A stretch of DNA of 64,000 nt from assembly GCF_900113525.1 (NCBI RefSeq), contig NZ_FOPP01000003.1:1-64000 (forward strand), read 5' to 3'. Below the pieces are notes generated by a model. It was not told the origin of the DNA. It did no database searches and worked only from the letters and a program-made list of their open reading frames with translations. The stretch comes from Pedobacter insulae. GTDB lineage: Bacteria; Bacteroidota; Bacteroidia; Sphingobacteriales; Sphingobacteriaceae. Every line of letters starts with the position of its first letter. The stretch's first letter is position 1. The translations under genes and the position numbers were made by a program. Shown piece after piece: positions 1 through 9,878 of this stretch.

Positions 1-347
1 CCTCTGCTGACTTCTGTAGATACCCAGTGACATCGCTGCCGTGGTTTGGCCGTTCTACCAGCCATACTTACAGATCTCCCAGGGTAAGGATCATTCGCTT
101 TCCGTTCATCTAACCGCTGCATCTACGTATCCACATTTCGTACAGTATGGGGCTTTTGTTTCTTTTGCAACATCGCCCATGTGGCACCGCCTTGGTATGC
201 AGTTCCTGTCCGTCGGTCCAAACTTTTGCCGCCAGCTTCCTTCAGATTCGCAGTCGCCCACGACACCCTTGCTCTTGGCTAATACTTCCTACTGTAAAGG
301 CGTATTCGGGACTTTCACCCTATAGCGCATACCCATGCCTGGCGCAC
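1..347 (-). mobile_element. Group II intron, 5' part (ribozyme domain I onward), cut by window edge
   Basis: Read on the minus strand, the intron begins with GTGCGCC at 347, the conserved 5' start of bacterial group II introns. It continues with a GGTGAAAGTCCC block (near 320-305) and an AAGGAAGCTGGCGGCAAA block (near 246-229) that I recognise from bacterial intron domain I. The intron-encoded reverse transcriptase and the 3' end would lie left of the window. The 5' exon just outside 347 ends in TTTT after an imperfect GGG/CCC hairpin, so insertion behind a terminator is possible. The short plus-strand reading frames across this stretch are not believed. Class assignment is not possible from this part alone. 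Confidence 0.8.
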
Positions 348-432
348 AAAAGGGCAGGCCATATCCATGAAACCATACCCTTATCACTATTAACTAATTT
401 AACCTAATGCATAATTAATCTTCATCAACTTA

Positions 433-747
433 TCATTCCAACTCCATAATCCGCACCTCTCTAGCACCCAACGCCAACAAACGCCCTTTCAACTCAAAAG
501 CCAAATGCCGATCCATCTTGCTAAACCTGACCGAATAGACAAAGTGTCCAGAAGGTTCAAGGTCACGCAACACAGGGGAAGTAGCAAATTCATCCACCAA
601 AACTTCCCGATCCATCACCGCATGAACTTCCAAGTTACCCTTATCAGAAAACCTACTGATCGGGCTACTCACCGAACAAGTAGCTTGGCAAAACCACAAA
701 AGACAAAGCAATGGCTGACTTTTATTCAAATAACCTAAAATTTTCAT
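433..747 (-). CDS. Small hypothetical protein, possibly exported
   Basis: The gene encodes 104 residues and is not recognised. The N-terminus (about residues 1-26) is hydrophobic with cysteines at 15, 20 and 24, which could be a signal or lipoprotein segment, although the lipobox is poor. The rest is a mixed charged and hydrophobic domain ending LGAREVRIMELE. It starts 12 bases after the stop of the DsbD-like gene, so it is probably the last gene of the SusCD/TlpA transcription unit. The group II intron lies 86 bases beyond its stop codon. The coding call rests on position, strand and an intact frame. Confidence 0.5.
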   Translation of the reverse strand: MKILGYLNKSQPLLCLLWFCQATCSVSSPISRFSDKGNLEVHAVMDREVLVDEFATSPVLRDLEPSGHFVYSVRFSKMDRHLAFELKGRLLALGAREVRIMELE

Positions 748-758
748 GTCAACCAGTA

Positions 759-1205
759 CTACTTTATTGGAATGCTAAAAGAGATTTCTTCGGGCGGCAA
801 ACACTCACTATTTGTACACACCATAAACTCGAGTTCGCCTTTCACCACTGCATTCTTGCCAATAACCTTCACCCTTTGGGAAAACACTACCGAGTTGGAA
901 AAATAGAGCACATCCATATCAAACACCTTTTCGAACTTACGAACAGGCTTGGGCTCAGTAACCTTACCTAGAAGCATAAAGTCCTTGCTCGGTTCAAAAC
1001 TGAAACTTGTTTTCATTGGGCCGCCCTCGGGTTGCATAGTGGAATATATATGCCAGCTTTTGTCTATCGTCGCTTTAAAATATACTATCGCTTCTTTAGT
1101 GTTTACTCGTTTTGCCGCATAGCTCCAAGTCACGGGCTTTTGAAGCTGGGCAGAGGCCACACCAAAAAAGAGTAGACCTATTAGTGTTATAAATATCCTT
1201 TTCAT
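759..1205 (-). CDS. DsbD N-terminal-domain-like periplasmic protein
   Basis: This 148-residue protein has a clear signal peptide (residues 1-19, ending VASA-Q). The mature part resembles the N-terminal domain of the thiol:disulfide interchange protein DsbD. Near the C-terminus it has CTNSECLPPEE, matching the paired redox cysteines followed by PPE in that domain, with four residues between the cysteines instead of the five I recall for E. coli DsbD. The membrane and C-terminal thioredoxin domains of DsbD are absent. It probably exchanges electrons in the periplasm. The nearby TlpA-type protein is a plausible partner, but that link is inferred only from gene order. It lies 5 bases after the preceding gene. 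Confidence 0.75.
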   Translation of the reverse strand: MKRIFITLIGLLFFGVASAQLQKPVTWSYAAKRVNTKEAIVYFKATIDKSWHIYSTMQPEGGPMKTSFSFEPSKDFMLLGKVTEPKPVRKFEKVFDMDVLYFSNSVVFSQRVKVIGKNAVVKGELEFMVCTNSECLPPEEISFSIPIK

Positions 1206-1210
1206 TTTTC

Positions 1211-1708
1211 TTATAATTTATCATAATAACCTACCATATCATAATGGACGTGGGTTCCTTGTTTTAAGCATTTCACCACCTTCAAACTCTTCCCATCTGA
1301 TTCTAAGGACCACTTTTCTATTACCGTAACAATAACAACATCACTTCTATCTTTCACCTCTTGTGTTATTTCCAAGTTACCACTATCGATCCACTTAGCC
1401 TTTGAATGAACCTTTGCTCCAGCTATTTCTGGCAATCTTCGGATGTAGGTTTCCCCAATTAATTGTATAGAGTCGGTAGCAATAGGTTTTTCGGCCAACT
1501 TTGAATCCAAGTTAATTTTTGAAATAATTATTTGGGCATCATTCTGTTTAACGGTATATGACTTAGACAGGATAAATTCTGGATTTCCACCCAACTCGCT
1601 TTTCAGTTTATTCAACTTGTACTCGCCTGTAAAATTTACTTTTTGGGCATTGACCGAAATACTCAAGCCCAAAATTGCTAATGTTAAAAAGATATTCATA
1701 CATTTCAT
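1211..1708 (-). CDS. Secreted hypothetical protein
   Basis: The product is 165 residues with a signal peptide (about residues 1-21, cleavage likely after VNA). The mature part looks beta-rich, with the phrase FTGEYKLNKLKSELG near its start and VVKCLKQGTHVHYDMVGYY near its end. The style is that of small lipocalin-like or DUF-type periplasmic proteins in Bacteroidota, but I cannot assign a family. It sits 22 bases after the TlpA-type gene and 5 bases before the DsbD-like gene, so it is almost certainly co-transcribed with them. Confidence 0.6.
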   Translation of the reverse strand: MKCMNIFLTLAILGLSISVNAQKVNFTGEYKLNKLKSELGGNPEFILSKSYTVKQNDAQIIISKINLDSKLAEKPIATDSIQLIGETYIRRLPEIAGAKVHSKAKWIDSGNLEITQEVKDRSDVVIVTVIEKWSLESDGKSLKVVKCLKQGTHVHYDMVGYYDKL

Positions 1709-1730
1709 TTTTTCTTAAACTAAAATTTAA

Positions 1731-3254
1731 TTATTGAGCTAATGCTTTATCAATCATGGCAATCAATTCCTTTTGATGTGCATCTGCTCTAGGTGCATTG
1801 GCATTGACTAGGTTACCCTCCCTGTCGATTAAAACTAATGTTGGATAGCCAGTTATGGCATAGTGTTTTATTAGTTCATGATTATACCCTTTACCATTTG
1901 TGTAAAGGTGCACCCCTCCTTTAGAGTTGAACTTACCTATTCCTTCTTTGAACTTTTCAAATGCTGGATCAATCGATATGGAAATGAAAACTACATCTTT
2001 CCCCTCAAAATTCTTTTCAACTTCTTCCATTGCCGGAACCATCATTGCACACCCTCCACATCCAAAAAACATAAAATCCAACAGTACCACCTTCCCTTTA
2101 AAATCAGATAAATTGACCGTCTGTTTCTTTTCGTTTTTGAGCGAGAACGGAAATGCCTTGGCTCCTGTTTTTTGGTTTATGGCGGCTGAACTGATTAAAC
2201 TTTGAAGCTCCTTTACATTATCGTCATTTTGATCTCTTTCAGCTATAAACTTATTTGCACTTGAAACAAGAGAATCGGAAATGCCTTTCATTCCGATTAG
2301 GTTTCGAAAATACCCGTATACTAATTGGTTGGCGAAATTTGATGTTTTATAGTAATTGGATATAATAGAAGGAACTAAGTTAAAATCCTTCCATAAAATA
2401 TAGTTGTCATTAAGGCCTCTGTCCAAGCTGTATGAGACAAGAGCTCTATTGATGAAAAAGCTATCCCAACTGTTAAAATTAATAAGGTAAGACGCCATCT
2501 TTTCGGCAGGAAACGACTGCTCCAACTTTCGAATTTGTTTAACATACTTTGGATCTTCGAGAGGCTGCTTCCCGCTACCAAAAGGAACATAATGAATAAA
2601 TCCAATACAATGGGCTTTGAAAGCTTTGACAAACCTTTCACTTACTTTTCCTTGGAAAACTTTCTCTAAGCTATCTATTGCACGAAGCAATCTTAAATCA
2701 TATTCGGTCCGGTCAAATTGATCAGTATAGCTTTTGAACCGACCATACTGGTCGAGAGTTGGATTGGAAACTTTAAATGGCGCAATTGCGCGCTCTTGGA
2801 ACTCACCGTATTTTCTAATAAATGTGGACTTTGAGCTTCCTTTTCCTTTGAAGATAAAACCATTATCTATGTTTGATTTAGAGCTAGGAATCGAGATGGT
2901 TAAATCATCTTCTGGCTCTAACCATATAGCTCTGTTAATTAAGCCACGCCGCAACGTGGGAAATAAGTCTCCTCCAACGCTTATATCAAGGCTAGACACT
3001 TGATCTAGCAGGACACTCAATTTTATTTTTCCATTATCTGGCTTAAATGTGAAAACCTGTTGCTCGTTATTAAGTTTCGATTTAAATATGGGTGATACTG
3101 TTAACGTCACCTGTTCTTTTGTTGGATACAACAGCTCAATGGTTACAGTAGTTTCCTTTAAGGCTTTCTGTTTTGAGGTACCTTGGCCATAAATATTAAA
3201 AGATGATAACAGAGTAAGGAATAGGACAGTTATATATGTCAATTTTTGTTTCAT
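1731..3254 (-). CDS. TlpA-family thioredoxin-like protein, exported
   Basis: The 507-residue protein has a signal peptide (about residues 1-23) followed by a long N-terminal region of no recognised family. The C-terminal third (about 365-507) is a thioredoxin/AhpC-TSA-like domain of the TlpA type. It has the lead-in VNLSDFKGKVVLLDFMFFGC, the redox motif CGGC at residues 399-402, and the cis-proline region TGYPTLVLID. Such proteins reduce or isomerise disulfides in the periplasm. In Bacteroidota they are often encoded beside SusC/SusD pairs, as here. The exact substrate is unknown. A 211-base gap separates it from susD, so it may have its own promoter. Confidence 0.85.
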   Translation of the reverse strand: MKQKLTYITVLFLTLLSSFNIYGQGTSKQKALKETTVTIELLYPTKEQVTLTVSPIFKSKLNNEQQVFTFKPDNGKIKLSVLLDQVSSLDISVGGDLFPTLRRGLINRAIWLEPEDDLTISIPSSKSNIDNGFIFKGKGSSKSTFIRKYGEFQERAIAPFKVSNPTLDQYGRFKSYTDQFDRTEYDLRLLRAIDSLEKVFQGKVSERFVKAFKAHCIGFIHYVPFGSGKQPLEDPKYVKQIRKLEQSFPAEKMASYLINFNSWDSFFINRALVSYSLDRGLNDNYILWKDFNLVPSIISNYYKTSNFANQLVYGYFRNLIGMKGISDSLVSSANKFIAERDQNDDNVKELQSLISSAAINQKTGAKAFPFSLKNEKKQTVNLSDFKGKVVLLDFMFFGCGGCAMMVPAMEEVEKNFEGKDVVFISISIDPAFEKFKEGIGKFNSKGGVHLYTNGKGYNHELIKHYAITGYPTLVLIDREGNLVNANAPRADAHQKELIAMIDKALAQ

Positions 3255-3465
3255 TGGATATCGGATTTTGTTTGAATAACCTTATTTTTAAAGCTTTGTT
3301 AATTAATGTAGTAAACATCCGTTTTTTTAGCTTGTAAATACAGATAGTAAGACTCAATTGCTATGAAGTGTCAAAGTAGCCTCATGATTAGATTCAACCA
3401 TAGGTCTGCAATTAAAAATTGTGTGTTGATCCCTTGGCTAAGGGTCTAATAGCAAATACAGCCTT

Positions 3466-4839
3466 TTATCTCGGATTTTGTGGGATGCCGTTTTGACGAA
3501 TAATGTAATTAGGTATGGGCAATGTATAGCGGGTGTCACCTTTTAGCAACTTATATTCAACGCCATCTATCTTGCGTGAAATGAAACCTGGGGCTTCGGC
3601 GGTCTGACTAAGACGTCTTATATCAGACCATCTCAAGCCTCGTCTTAAAAGCTCCTTTTGACGTTCTGCCAATACGATACTCAATACTTGTGCGTCAGGA
3701 GCTACTATCGGTGTAAATGTCCCAGTTTTAAACCGCTTCTCTAAAATTCTGTTAACATCTGTAAGTGCTGCCGAGGGATTGTTCAAACGTGCATTTGCTT
3801 CGGCACGAATTAAAAAAACCTCTGTAGTAGACAAGCCGGTAAAGAGGTCGATATTGGCAGAATAACTTCCCTTGTAAGCATTAGTGCCATTTTCTCCAGA
3901 ACCCATATTCATAAACCAAGCTGTCTTGCGTAAGTCATTGTTATCATATTGATTATATACGTCATTCTGCATACGCGAGTAGACAAGAATAAAAGCACGG
4001 TGATTCCTTTGGCTTGCTATAGAGTATTGAAGAATTTCAGGATTATTTTGAGGTGCGGGCATTACAAAAAAGCTTCCAAAATTGAGCGTGTTGAAGTTCA
4101 GTATATCACTTTTTAGAGCTAAACTGGAATTGGCATACTTGAGTGCATTTTGAAAATCCCCCCTTACCAAGCTTACTCTAGCTAGCAAGGCGAAAGCTGA
4201 TACCTTTGAAGGACTGGTTATCATAGTTGGTAAATCTGTCAACAGGCTACTTGCCGAAATCAAATCGTTGTCAATCAGATCATAAGTCTCTTGCAAAGTA
4301 GCCCTAGTCACTGGTTCAGCCATGTCCGCTGTCTTACGGATGACAATGCCTAGATCGGAACTCGCATTATTGGAATATGGCTTGCAAAAAGTCTGTGCAA
4401 GAAAATACATGCTCTTGGCACGAAGAAATTGGGCCGAGCCTTTTACATCGTTCCACTCTGATTGTTGAGCTGAAGTTGGTGGAATTTTGGCAATCTGGTC
4501 CAACACAATGTTGGCCAAAGCTATTTGCTTATAGGCTAGATCCCAATCTTCGATCAACCTATCCTCTGGATAAACAGTATTGCTCCACAAGTACAAATTT
4601 CTTTCAATTGGTTCAAGTGTCGAGAATATAGTATTTGGAACGTAATAATCATCACCTGACAATTCCATCAGATTGACATTATCCATCATGATGTTATCGT
4701 CGTCACTCAACAAAAGCCTGAGATCATTTAGCGTTTGAGGTACAATCAGTTTAATATCTCTTTTTTTCTCCAACCAATCTTTCTTACAGGAGAAAAATAT
4801 CATGGAGATTGCTATCAGTAGTATATATAATCTTTTCAT
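3466..4839 (-). CDS. RagB/SusD-family outer-membrane lipoprotein
   Basis: The protein has 457 residues and a lipoprotein signal with lipobox FFSC (Cys18). SusD-family features include the N-terminal DWLEKK...LIVPQTLNDLRLLL segment, TPR-like helices with LRAKSMYFLAQTF, and the C-terminal region AERQKELLRRGLRWSDIRRL typical of the RagB/SusD family. SusD proteins sit on the cell surface as the lid of the SusC channel and capture the nutrient. The gene follows susC by 13 bases, the usual order. The length is slightly short for the family (often about 500-600). The substrate cannot be read from the sequence. No glycosidase is nearby, and the neighbouring TlpA protein does not settle it. Confidence 0.9.
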   Translation of the reverse strand: MKRLYILLIAISMIFFSCKKDWLEKKRDIKLIVPQTLNDLRLLLSDDDNIMMDNVNLMELSGDDYYVPNTIFSTLEPIERNLYLWSNTVYPEDRLIEDWDLAYKQIALANIVLDQIAKIPPTSAQQSEWNDVKGSAQFLRAKSMYFLAQTFCKPYSNNASSDLGIVIRKTADMAEPVTRATLQETYDLIDNDLISASSLLTDLPTMITSPSKVSAFALLARVSLVRGDFQNALKYANSSLALKSDILNFNTLNFGSFFVMPAPQNNPEILQYSIASQRNHRAFILVYSRMQNDVYNQYDNNDLRKTAWFMNMGSGENGTNAYKGSYSANIDLFTGLSTTEVFLIRAEANARLNNPSAALTDVNRILEKRFKTGTFTPIVAPDAQVLSIVLAERQKELLRRGLRWSDIRRLSQTAEAPGFISRKIDGVEYKLLKGDTRYTLPIPNYIIRQNGIPQNPR

Positions 4840-4852
4840 TTTTTAGCTTAAC

Positions 4853-7800
4853 TTAAAATTTAACACTAGCTCCGAATGCGAAAGTTCGCTGTTGATTTGA
4901 CCCTGGTGAATCAGGATCAATTGGGGTGTCGGCAGCCTTCCATAGTATCCCCACATTATTAACAAAACCGTAAAGCTGTATCTGTTTAAGCTTTGCTCTG
5001 CTCAATATATTTTGCGGCAAATCATAAGAAATGCGAATATCCTGAAGGCGGATATTGTCAGCTTTTTTTACTAGTACGGATGAAGTTGCGTAATAACCAT
5101 CACGGTTAGCATCTGAAGGGTAAATCTCCGAAGGCACATTAGTTATCAACTCATCACCAGGTTGACGCCATCTCTTTGCGTAGTCTGCATGTCCCGTATA
5201 ATTTAAATAAAGCTGGTTATAATTTATTGACCTCTCACGGAAATAATATCCTCCGCGGTATAACAAATTCAAAGACAAGCTTATACGTTTGAACTCTATC
5301 GTATTTCTAAATCCACCTAATATTTCTGGTGTAGCACGTCCGTGATATGTTAGATATTCGAGTCCAAGTCCCATGATATCCTTATAATCCACAGCTTTTC
5401 CCTGATATAAAAATTGCGGAGATCCAGTTGCAGGATTTAAACCGGCATATGGACGGCTGTACATCCCAAAAAGTGGGCGACCAACGACAGGGGCATAAAA
5501 ATTAGAATTGTGGGAGATACTTGCATCAGATAAGATATAAGTTATGATTGGATCAAGCTTATACTCTGTAACCTTGTCTGTAATCTGACTTAGAAACAAG
5601 CTTGTCTCCCATTTAACCATTCCTTCAGTATTAATTGTATTCAATTCAAAGTCCCAGCCTTTTCCTTTCATGTTCGCAATATTTCCACGAAAAACAGGAA
5701 AACCAAGTGTTGGATCTAGAGGTCCGTTGCCAATTAAATCAATTCCTTTTTTTGAATAATATTCAATTTTTCCAGTCACGCGATCTGCAAATATTCCAAA
5801 ATCGAGTCCTAGATTCGTTGTGGCAGTCTTTTCCCATCTTAAATCAGGATTGGGAGGGTTGATAATTCGGGCAGCAAATGATTGAGAAAAACTGGTTTGA
5901 GCAAATCTTGCTGTCGTAAATGCCGTTGTATTCTGATCTACGTTTCCGTTATAGCCATAGGTCGCTCTAAAATCAAAAGCTGATATTAATCTATCGTTCT
6001 TAAACAAGTCTTCTTTGACATTCCATTTCAGACCTGCTGACCAAAGGGGAGCTGAACGCTGATTTGATCTTACGCCAAACAAATTGGACTGGTCAATTCT
6101 ACCGCTTGCAGACAAGGTATATTTATTGTTGAAAGTGTAGGCCATGTTTGCAAAATAAGACCGATATCGGTCAACTGTTCCGCTCATACCGTAAACGTTT
6201 GGTATATTACCAAAACCACTATTTGGATAAAGCGCATATAGACCTACAAAATCAACAGGAATGAAACTGCCATGTTGCTCGTTATATCCATATTGTCTGC
6301 TTGAATAACCAATAGCACTTGTTTCTCGAATTTCAAAACCGCCAAGACTATTAATACGATGTTTATTGCGATATATTTTGTCAAAATTTAACTGGAACCT
6401 GCCATTATGTCCCGTTAATTCATTTTGAGAAGCATCACGTATTCCGCCAAGCGGAATGTTTCTTTTGGTCACTATATTTCCAATTATCACAGAATATTTG
6501 TTAACCAAATCTCGTGTAATGTAAGAATCTTCTTGAAAAAGTTTGACTATATCACTCGATTGCAATTCATATTGATATTTAAGGTCTGCCCTTAGCCCAT
6601 CAAATATCTTATAGGAAGCTCCAAATGCGGCAGTGAGATTGTCTTGGCCAATTGTATTTGATTGACGCCCTAATTCCTGAATGGGATTGTAAGTCCAATC
6701 TAACAGTCCCCTAGAAAGCATCAATTGCTGGAACTCTGGCGTATAGTTAAAGGGTATAGCCACCGGATTGCCATTATCATCCGTCAATCGTGTATATCTG
6801 TCCAAACTAAAAGAAAAATCACTTTCATTATTTTTTATCACACTATTAGATTTTGTGTAAACCAACCTTGCGTCTAATGATAAGTTCGACGTTATTTTAA
6901 AAGTATTGCTCATATTCAGTGAAAGACGATCTCCATCATTGCCAACTTTAGATAGCAAGTTTTTATCATACCCCGCAGACACGAAATAAGTGTGCCTTTC
7001 TGCTCCTCCGGAAAAATTCAGCGCATATTGCTGAGTAACTGGTTTCTGGTAAAAATATTTTTCTAGATCACTTCTTACATCATGTCCCCTTAAGGCATCT
7101 ATCTGGCTGTTCGCTTGTTGCTCGGTAATTTCACCCTTACGCTGTCTATTTAAAATTGCGACTACAGGGCTTAAAGCGAGATTCAGATCACTATTAATCC
7201 TTGGATCATAATATCCTTTTTGAAAGAGGCTTTTTTGCACATTTATCATGTCGTCAACCGAGATTAGCGGTTGATAAAATAAATCTGGCTTTTCACCAAC
7301 AGTCACATTTGAATTGAAGTGCATATTCAACGGACTATTAGTTTTACCTTTCTTTGTGTTAATTACAATCACGCCGTTTCCAGCCCGCACGCCCCAAATG
7401 GATGCAGCCGCTGCATCTCTTAAAATAGTAATATCTTGTATATCATTAGGATTTATGGTACTGATATCACCATTGTAAGGGAAGTTGTCAACCACAATAA
7501 GAGGTTGGTCATTTGCAAAAATCGTATTGGTACCTCTTATATTTAGGTAAGTTTTACCTTCGGTATTGCGTTGGTCAATCAACAATCCTGGCGTAATGCC
7601 TCTAAGACGGCTATAGATATCCGAACCTACGTTTCGTTCCAGTTCTTTCTCTCCTAATTGTACGAAACTTCCTGTAGCTCTCTCCTTTGGCAGAGTTTGA
7701 TAACCAGTACTCAAAACCGCTACTTCTTCAAGTTTTGCAGTACCCATCTTTAAGCTTATATTCAACACACCAGCTGCCTTTAGCTCCTTACTCTCATACC

Positions 7801-8359
7801 CAATAAAGCTCACTTCCAAAATGGCATCGTCAGCAACGGATTTTAAAGTAAATTTCCCCTCAGCATCTGCAACTGTACTTCTTGAAGTGCCTTTTATTTT
7901 GATATTCGCTCCAGCCAGTGGTGCGCCAGACTCATCCGTAACCTTACCTGTGACATCAATCTCCTGAAACCGAGAAATCAAACTTTCCAAAATCGAAGTC
8001 TCCTTCCGTTTGATAATCACCAGCTTATCTTTGATCTCATAGCTTAGCGGATGACCAGCCATCACATCCTTCAACGCTTCCTCGATAGAAACATTCGTCA
8101 CCTTGATACTGCCCTTCAGCTCCGGAGTAACCACACGGCCATCAAAATAGAAATTGTAACCGCTCTGTTTCCTGATCTTTTTGAACAGGGATTCCAGGCT
8201 TACATTCTGCTCATTCAGGGTAATGTTCTGGCCAAAAGTGGCCGCACTAACCTGAACAAGGGATGCTATCAATAATACGGTGGTTAATCGCATAACAAGC
8301 AGTAGTTTATGGCATAGCCCAGGGGATATACCTAGTTTTTTGGTAAATTTTTTATACAT
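4853..8359 (-). CDS. SusC/RagA-family TonB-dependent receptor with STN signalling domain
   Basis: The start is placed at the ATG at 8359 (MYKKFTKK), because a typical signal sequence follows. An upstream in-frame ATG at 8410 adds 17 unlikely residues. In order the protein has: a signal segment ending SAATFGQ, an STN domain (LNEQNVSLESLFKKIRKQSG), a carboxypeptidase-regulatory-like domain (VTGKVTDESGAPLAGANIK), a TonB plug (IRGTNTIFANDQPLIVVDN, then RDAAAASIWGVRAGNGVIVI), and a long beta-barrel ending FGASVKF. It forms the outer-membrane channel closed by SusD. The STN domain implies signalling to the FecR protein encoded upstream. Base composition drops from GC-richer to AT-rich near 7.9 kb, where the STN region gives way to the rest. 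Confidence 0.93.
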   Translation of the reverse strand: MYKKFTKKLGISPGLCHKLLLVMRLTTVLLIASLVQVSAATFGQNITLNEQNVSLESLFKKIRKQSGYNFYFDGRVVTPELKGSIKVTNVSIEEALKDVMAGHPLSYEIKDKLVIIKRKETSILESLISRFQEIDVTGKVTDESGAPLAGANIKIKGTSRSTVADAEGKFTLKSVADDAILEVSFIGYESKELKAAGVLNISLKMGTAKLEEVAVLSTGYQTLPKERATGSFVQLGEKELERNVGSDIYSRLRGITPGLLIDQRNTEGKTYLNIRGTNTIFANDQPLIVVDNFPYNGDISTINPNDIQDITILRDAAAASIWGVRAGNGVIVINTKKGKTNSPLNMHFNSNVTVGEKPDLFYQPLISVDDMINVQKSLFQKGYYDPRINSDLNLALSPVVAILNRQRKGEITEQQANSQIDALRGHDVRSDLEKYFYQKPVTQQYALNFSGGAERHTYFVSAGYDKNLLSKVGNDGDRLSLNMSNTFKITSNLSLDARLVYTKSNSVIKNNESDFSFSLDRYTRLTDDNGNPVAIPFNYTPEFQQLMLSRGLLDWTYNPIQELGRQSNTIGQDNLTAAFGASYKIFDGLRADLKYQYELQSSDIVKLFQEDSYITRDLVNKYSVIIGNIVTKRNIPLGGIRDASQNELTGHNGRFQLNFDKIYRNKHRINSLGGFEIRETSAIGYSSRQYGYNEQHGSFIPVDFVGLYALYPNSGFGNIPNVYGMSGTVDRYRSYFANMAYTFNNKYTLSASGRIDQSNLFGVRSNQRSAPLWSAGLKWNVKEDLFKNDRLISAFDFRATYGYNGNVDQNTTAFTTARFAQTSFSQSFAARIINPPNPDLRWEKTATTNLGLDFGIFADRVTGKIEYYSKKGIDLIGNGPLDPTLGFPVFRGNIANMKGKGWDFELNTINTEGMVKWETSLFLSQITDKVTEYKLDPIITYILSDASISHNSNFYAPVVGRPLFGMYSRPYAGLNPATGSPQFLYQGKAVDYKDIMGLGLEYLTYHGRATPEILGGFRNTIEFKRISLSLNLLYRGGYYFRERSINYNQLYLNYTGHADYAKRWRQPGDELITNVPSEIYPSDANRDGYYATSSVLVKKADNIRLQDIRISYDLPQNILSRAKLKQIQLYGFVNNVGILWKAADTPIDPDSPGSNQQRTFAFGASVKF

Positions 8360-8573
8360 TCGTTTAGTTTGGTTTTGCAGTTTGCCTGTCCTCGTCGAAA
8401 AGTTCGGCACACTGCGGTAAAACAGTTGATTTATTTAATTGTCTCCAAACGCAGACCAGGGGTGCTTCACTTCTGGTTTTGCTTTTTTATCGATTCCTCT
8501 CTGTTGCCTTTTTATCTCCTTTGATTTAGTTTATACCCTGTTAATTCATATTTATTTATCATAGGAGATGATT

Positions 8574-9746
8574 TTATTTTAATACATACAATTTTCTGCC
8601 TTCCAGCCTGAATTTAACCTGTTTTGATCGCTGTATACCGTCGAGTATTACAGAAAGCTTCACGTCTCTTGAAATCCAGCCACCCGAAATCATGTTTTCC
8701 GGTACCGAGCCGTCATAGACCACTTCGATGTCATACCAGCGGGCAATCTTGCGCATCGCCTCACGGAAAGGCAAGCGCTGCAAATTGAATTCGCCCTCTT
8801 TCCAGTCCACGATATTGTCCAGGTTGACCTTGGCCACCCTAAAATCCGATCCGTTGTTACTCAACTGTTCGCCCGGAACAATCATGCGTTCACGGTTGCC
8901 AGCACTCACCTTCACACTGCCTTCCACCAAAGTCGTCGCTATAGCAGCTTCATCCTGATAACTATTGATATTGAACTGTGTACCCAATACCTCTACTTCC
9001 TGCTTACTAGTTTTCACAATAAAAGGATGTGCTTTATCCTTAGCTACTTCAAAATAACCCTCACCAGAAAGTTCTACACGCCTGTCTTTCAGTTTTGCAA
9101 AAGAAGCCGGATATGTTAAAGAGGAAGCCGCATTCAACCAAACGGCAGACCCATCCGGCAAACGCACCTTATAGGTCTCGCCGTTACCGGTTGATAAAAC
9201 ATTGATCTTATCGGAGGCGTCACTTTGTGCCAACACTTCGTACACCAATTGTCCATCGGCAGATTTGGTGATGACTACGCCAGCCTCTTTAGCCAGCTCT
9301 CCATTTACCGCATCGGTCAGCCTGATTTTTTTGCCATTGGCCAAAGTCAGTGTTGCACTCTGTTTTCCCGGCGCCACATCATTCGCCACCGCAACCTGCT
9401 CGGTTGAATCTTGCTGATTTCCCTGGTAGAACCAGATACCCGCAGACACGATGATGGTCGCCACCGCCGCTGCAATACCAATTCGTGGCCACATTTTTAC
9501 TTTCTTAGGCTCAGTAGTTATTTGTTCTTTGTCGAATATTTTATCCAACAGGCGAAGACGGCCCAATTCATCCATATCGCTAAGCGCCGACTGGTTCTCA
9601 AAAGCCGCGCCTAAGAGGTCATTGATCTCCTTGTGAAAACCAGGATCTTCGGCATAGTCCAGAAACTCCTGCCGTTCGGCTTCGGTCAACTGTCCATCCA
9701 TATATTTATGAAACAATTCTGAGACCCGGGGATGTGTATTTTGCAT
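8574..9746 (-). CDS. FecR-family anti-sigma factor
   Basis: The 390-residue protein has an N-terminal cytoplasmic helical domain (residues 1-85), one membrane helix (86-107, WPRIGIAAAVATIIVSAGIW) and a periplasmic FecR domain (YKVRLPDGSAVWLNAASSLTYP, then FEVAKDKAHPFIVKT). A C-terminal domain with FREAMRKIARWYDIEVVYDG resembles an STN-like fold. The N-terminal part should hold the ECF sigma factor at the membrane, and the periplasmic part should read the state of the SusC STN domain. The gene lies between the sigma gene and susC on one strand, the classic arrangement for trans-envelope control. An insertion-free 163-base gap before susC probably carries the sigma-dependent promoter. Confidence 0.92.
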   Translation of the reverse strand: MQNTHPRVSELFHKYMDGQLTEAERQEFLDYAEDPGFHKEINDLLGAAFENQSALSDMDELGRLRLLDKIFDKEQITTEPKKVKMWPRIGIAAAVATIIVSAGIWFYQGNQQDSTEQVAVANDVAPGKQSATLTLANGKKIRLTDAVNGELAKEAGVVITKSADGQLVYEVLAQSDASDKINVLSTGNGETYKVRLPDGSAVWLNAASSLTYPASFAKLKDRRVELSGEGYFEVAKDKAHPFIVKTSKQEVEVLGTQFNINSYQDEAAIATTLVEGSVKVSAGNRERMIVPGEQLSNNGSDFRVAKVNLDNIVDWKEGEFNLQRLPFREAMRKIARWYDIEVVYDGSVPENMISGGWISRDVKLSVILDGIQRSKQVKFRLEGRKLYVLK

Positions 9747-9878
9747 GTGTCAAAATTTAGCTTAATCTTAAGGTTAATTTAACCTTGATTTCTAATAATG
9801 ACACAAAACCCGCAACCTCGGGTAGTCAAATGGGATAGAAAAATGCAGAATATTCACAATCGGCTGTAAATGAGTGAA

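Noticed and set aside
41..407. Plus-strand open frames at the left edge
   Set aside because: They lie antisense to the group II intron RNA and show no protein-like features.
7720..9730. Plus-strand frames opposite susC and fecR
   Set aside because: Antisense shadows of clear genes, with low-complexity serine-rich composition.
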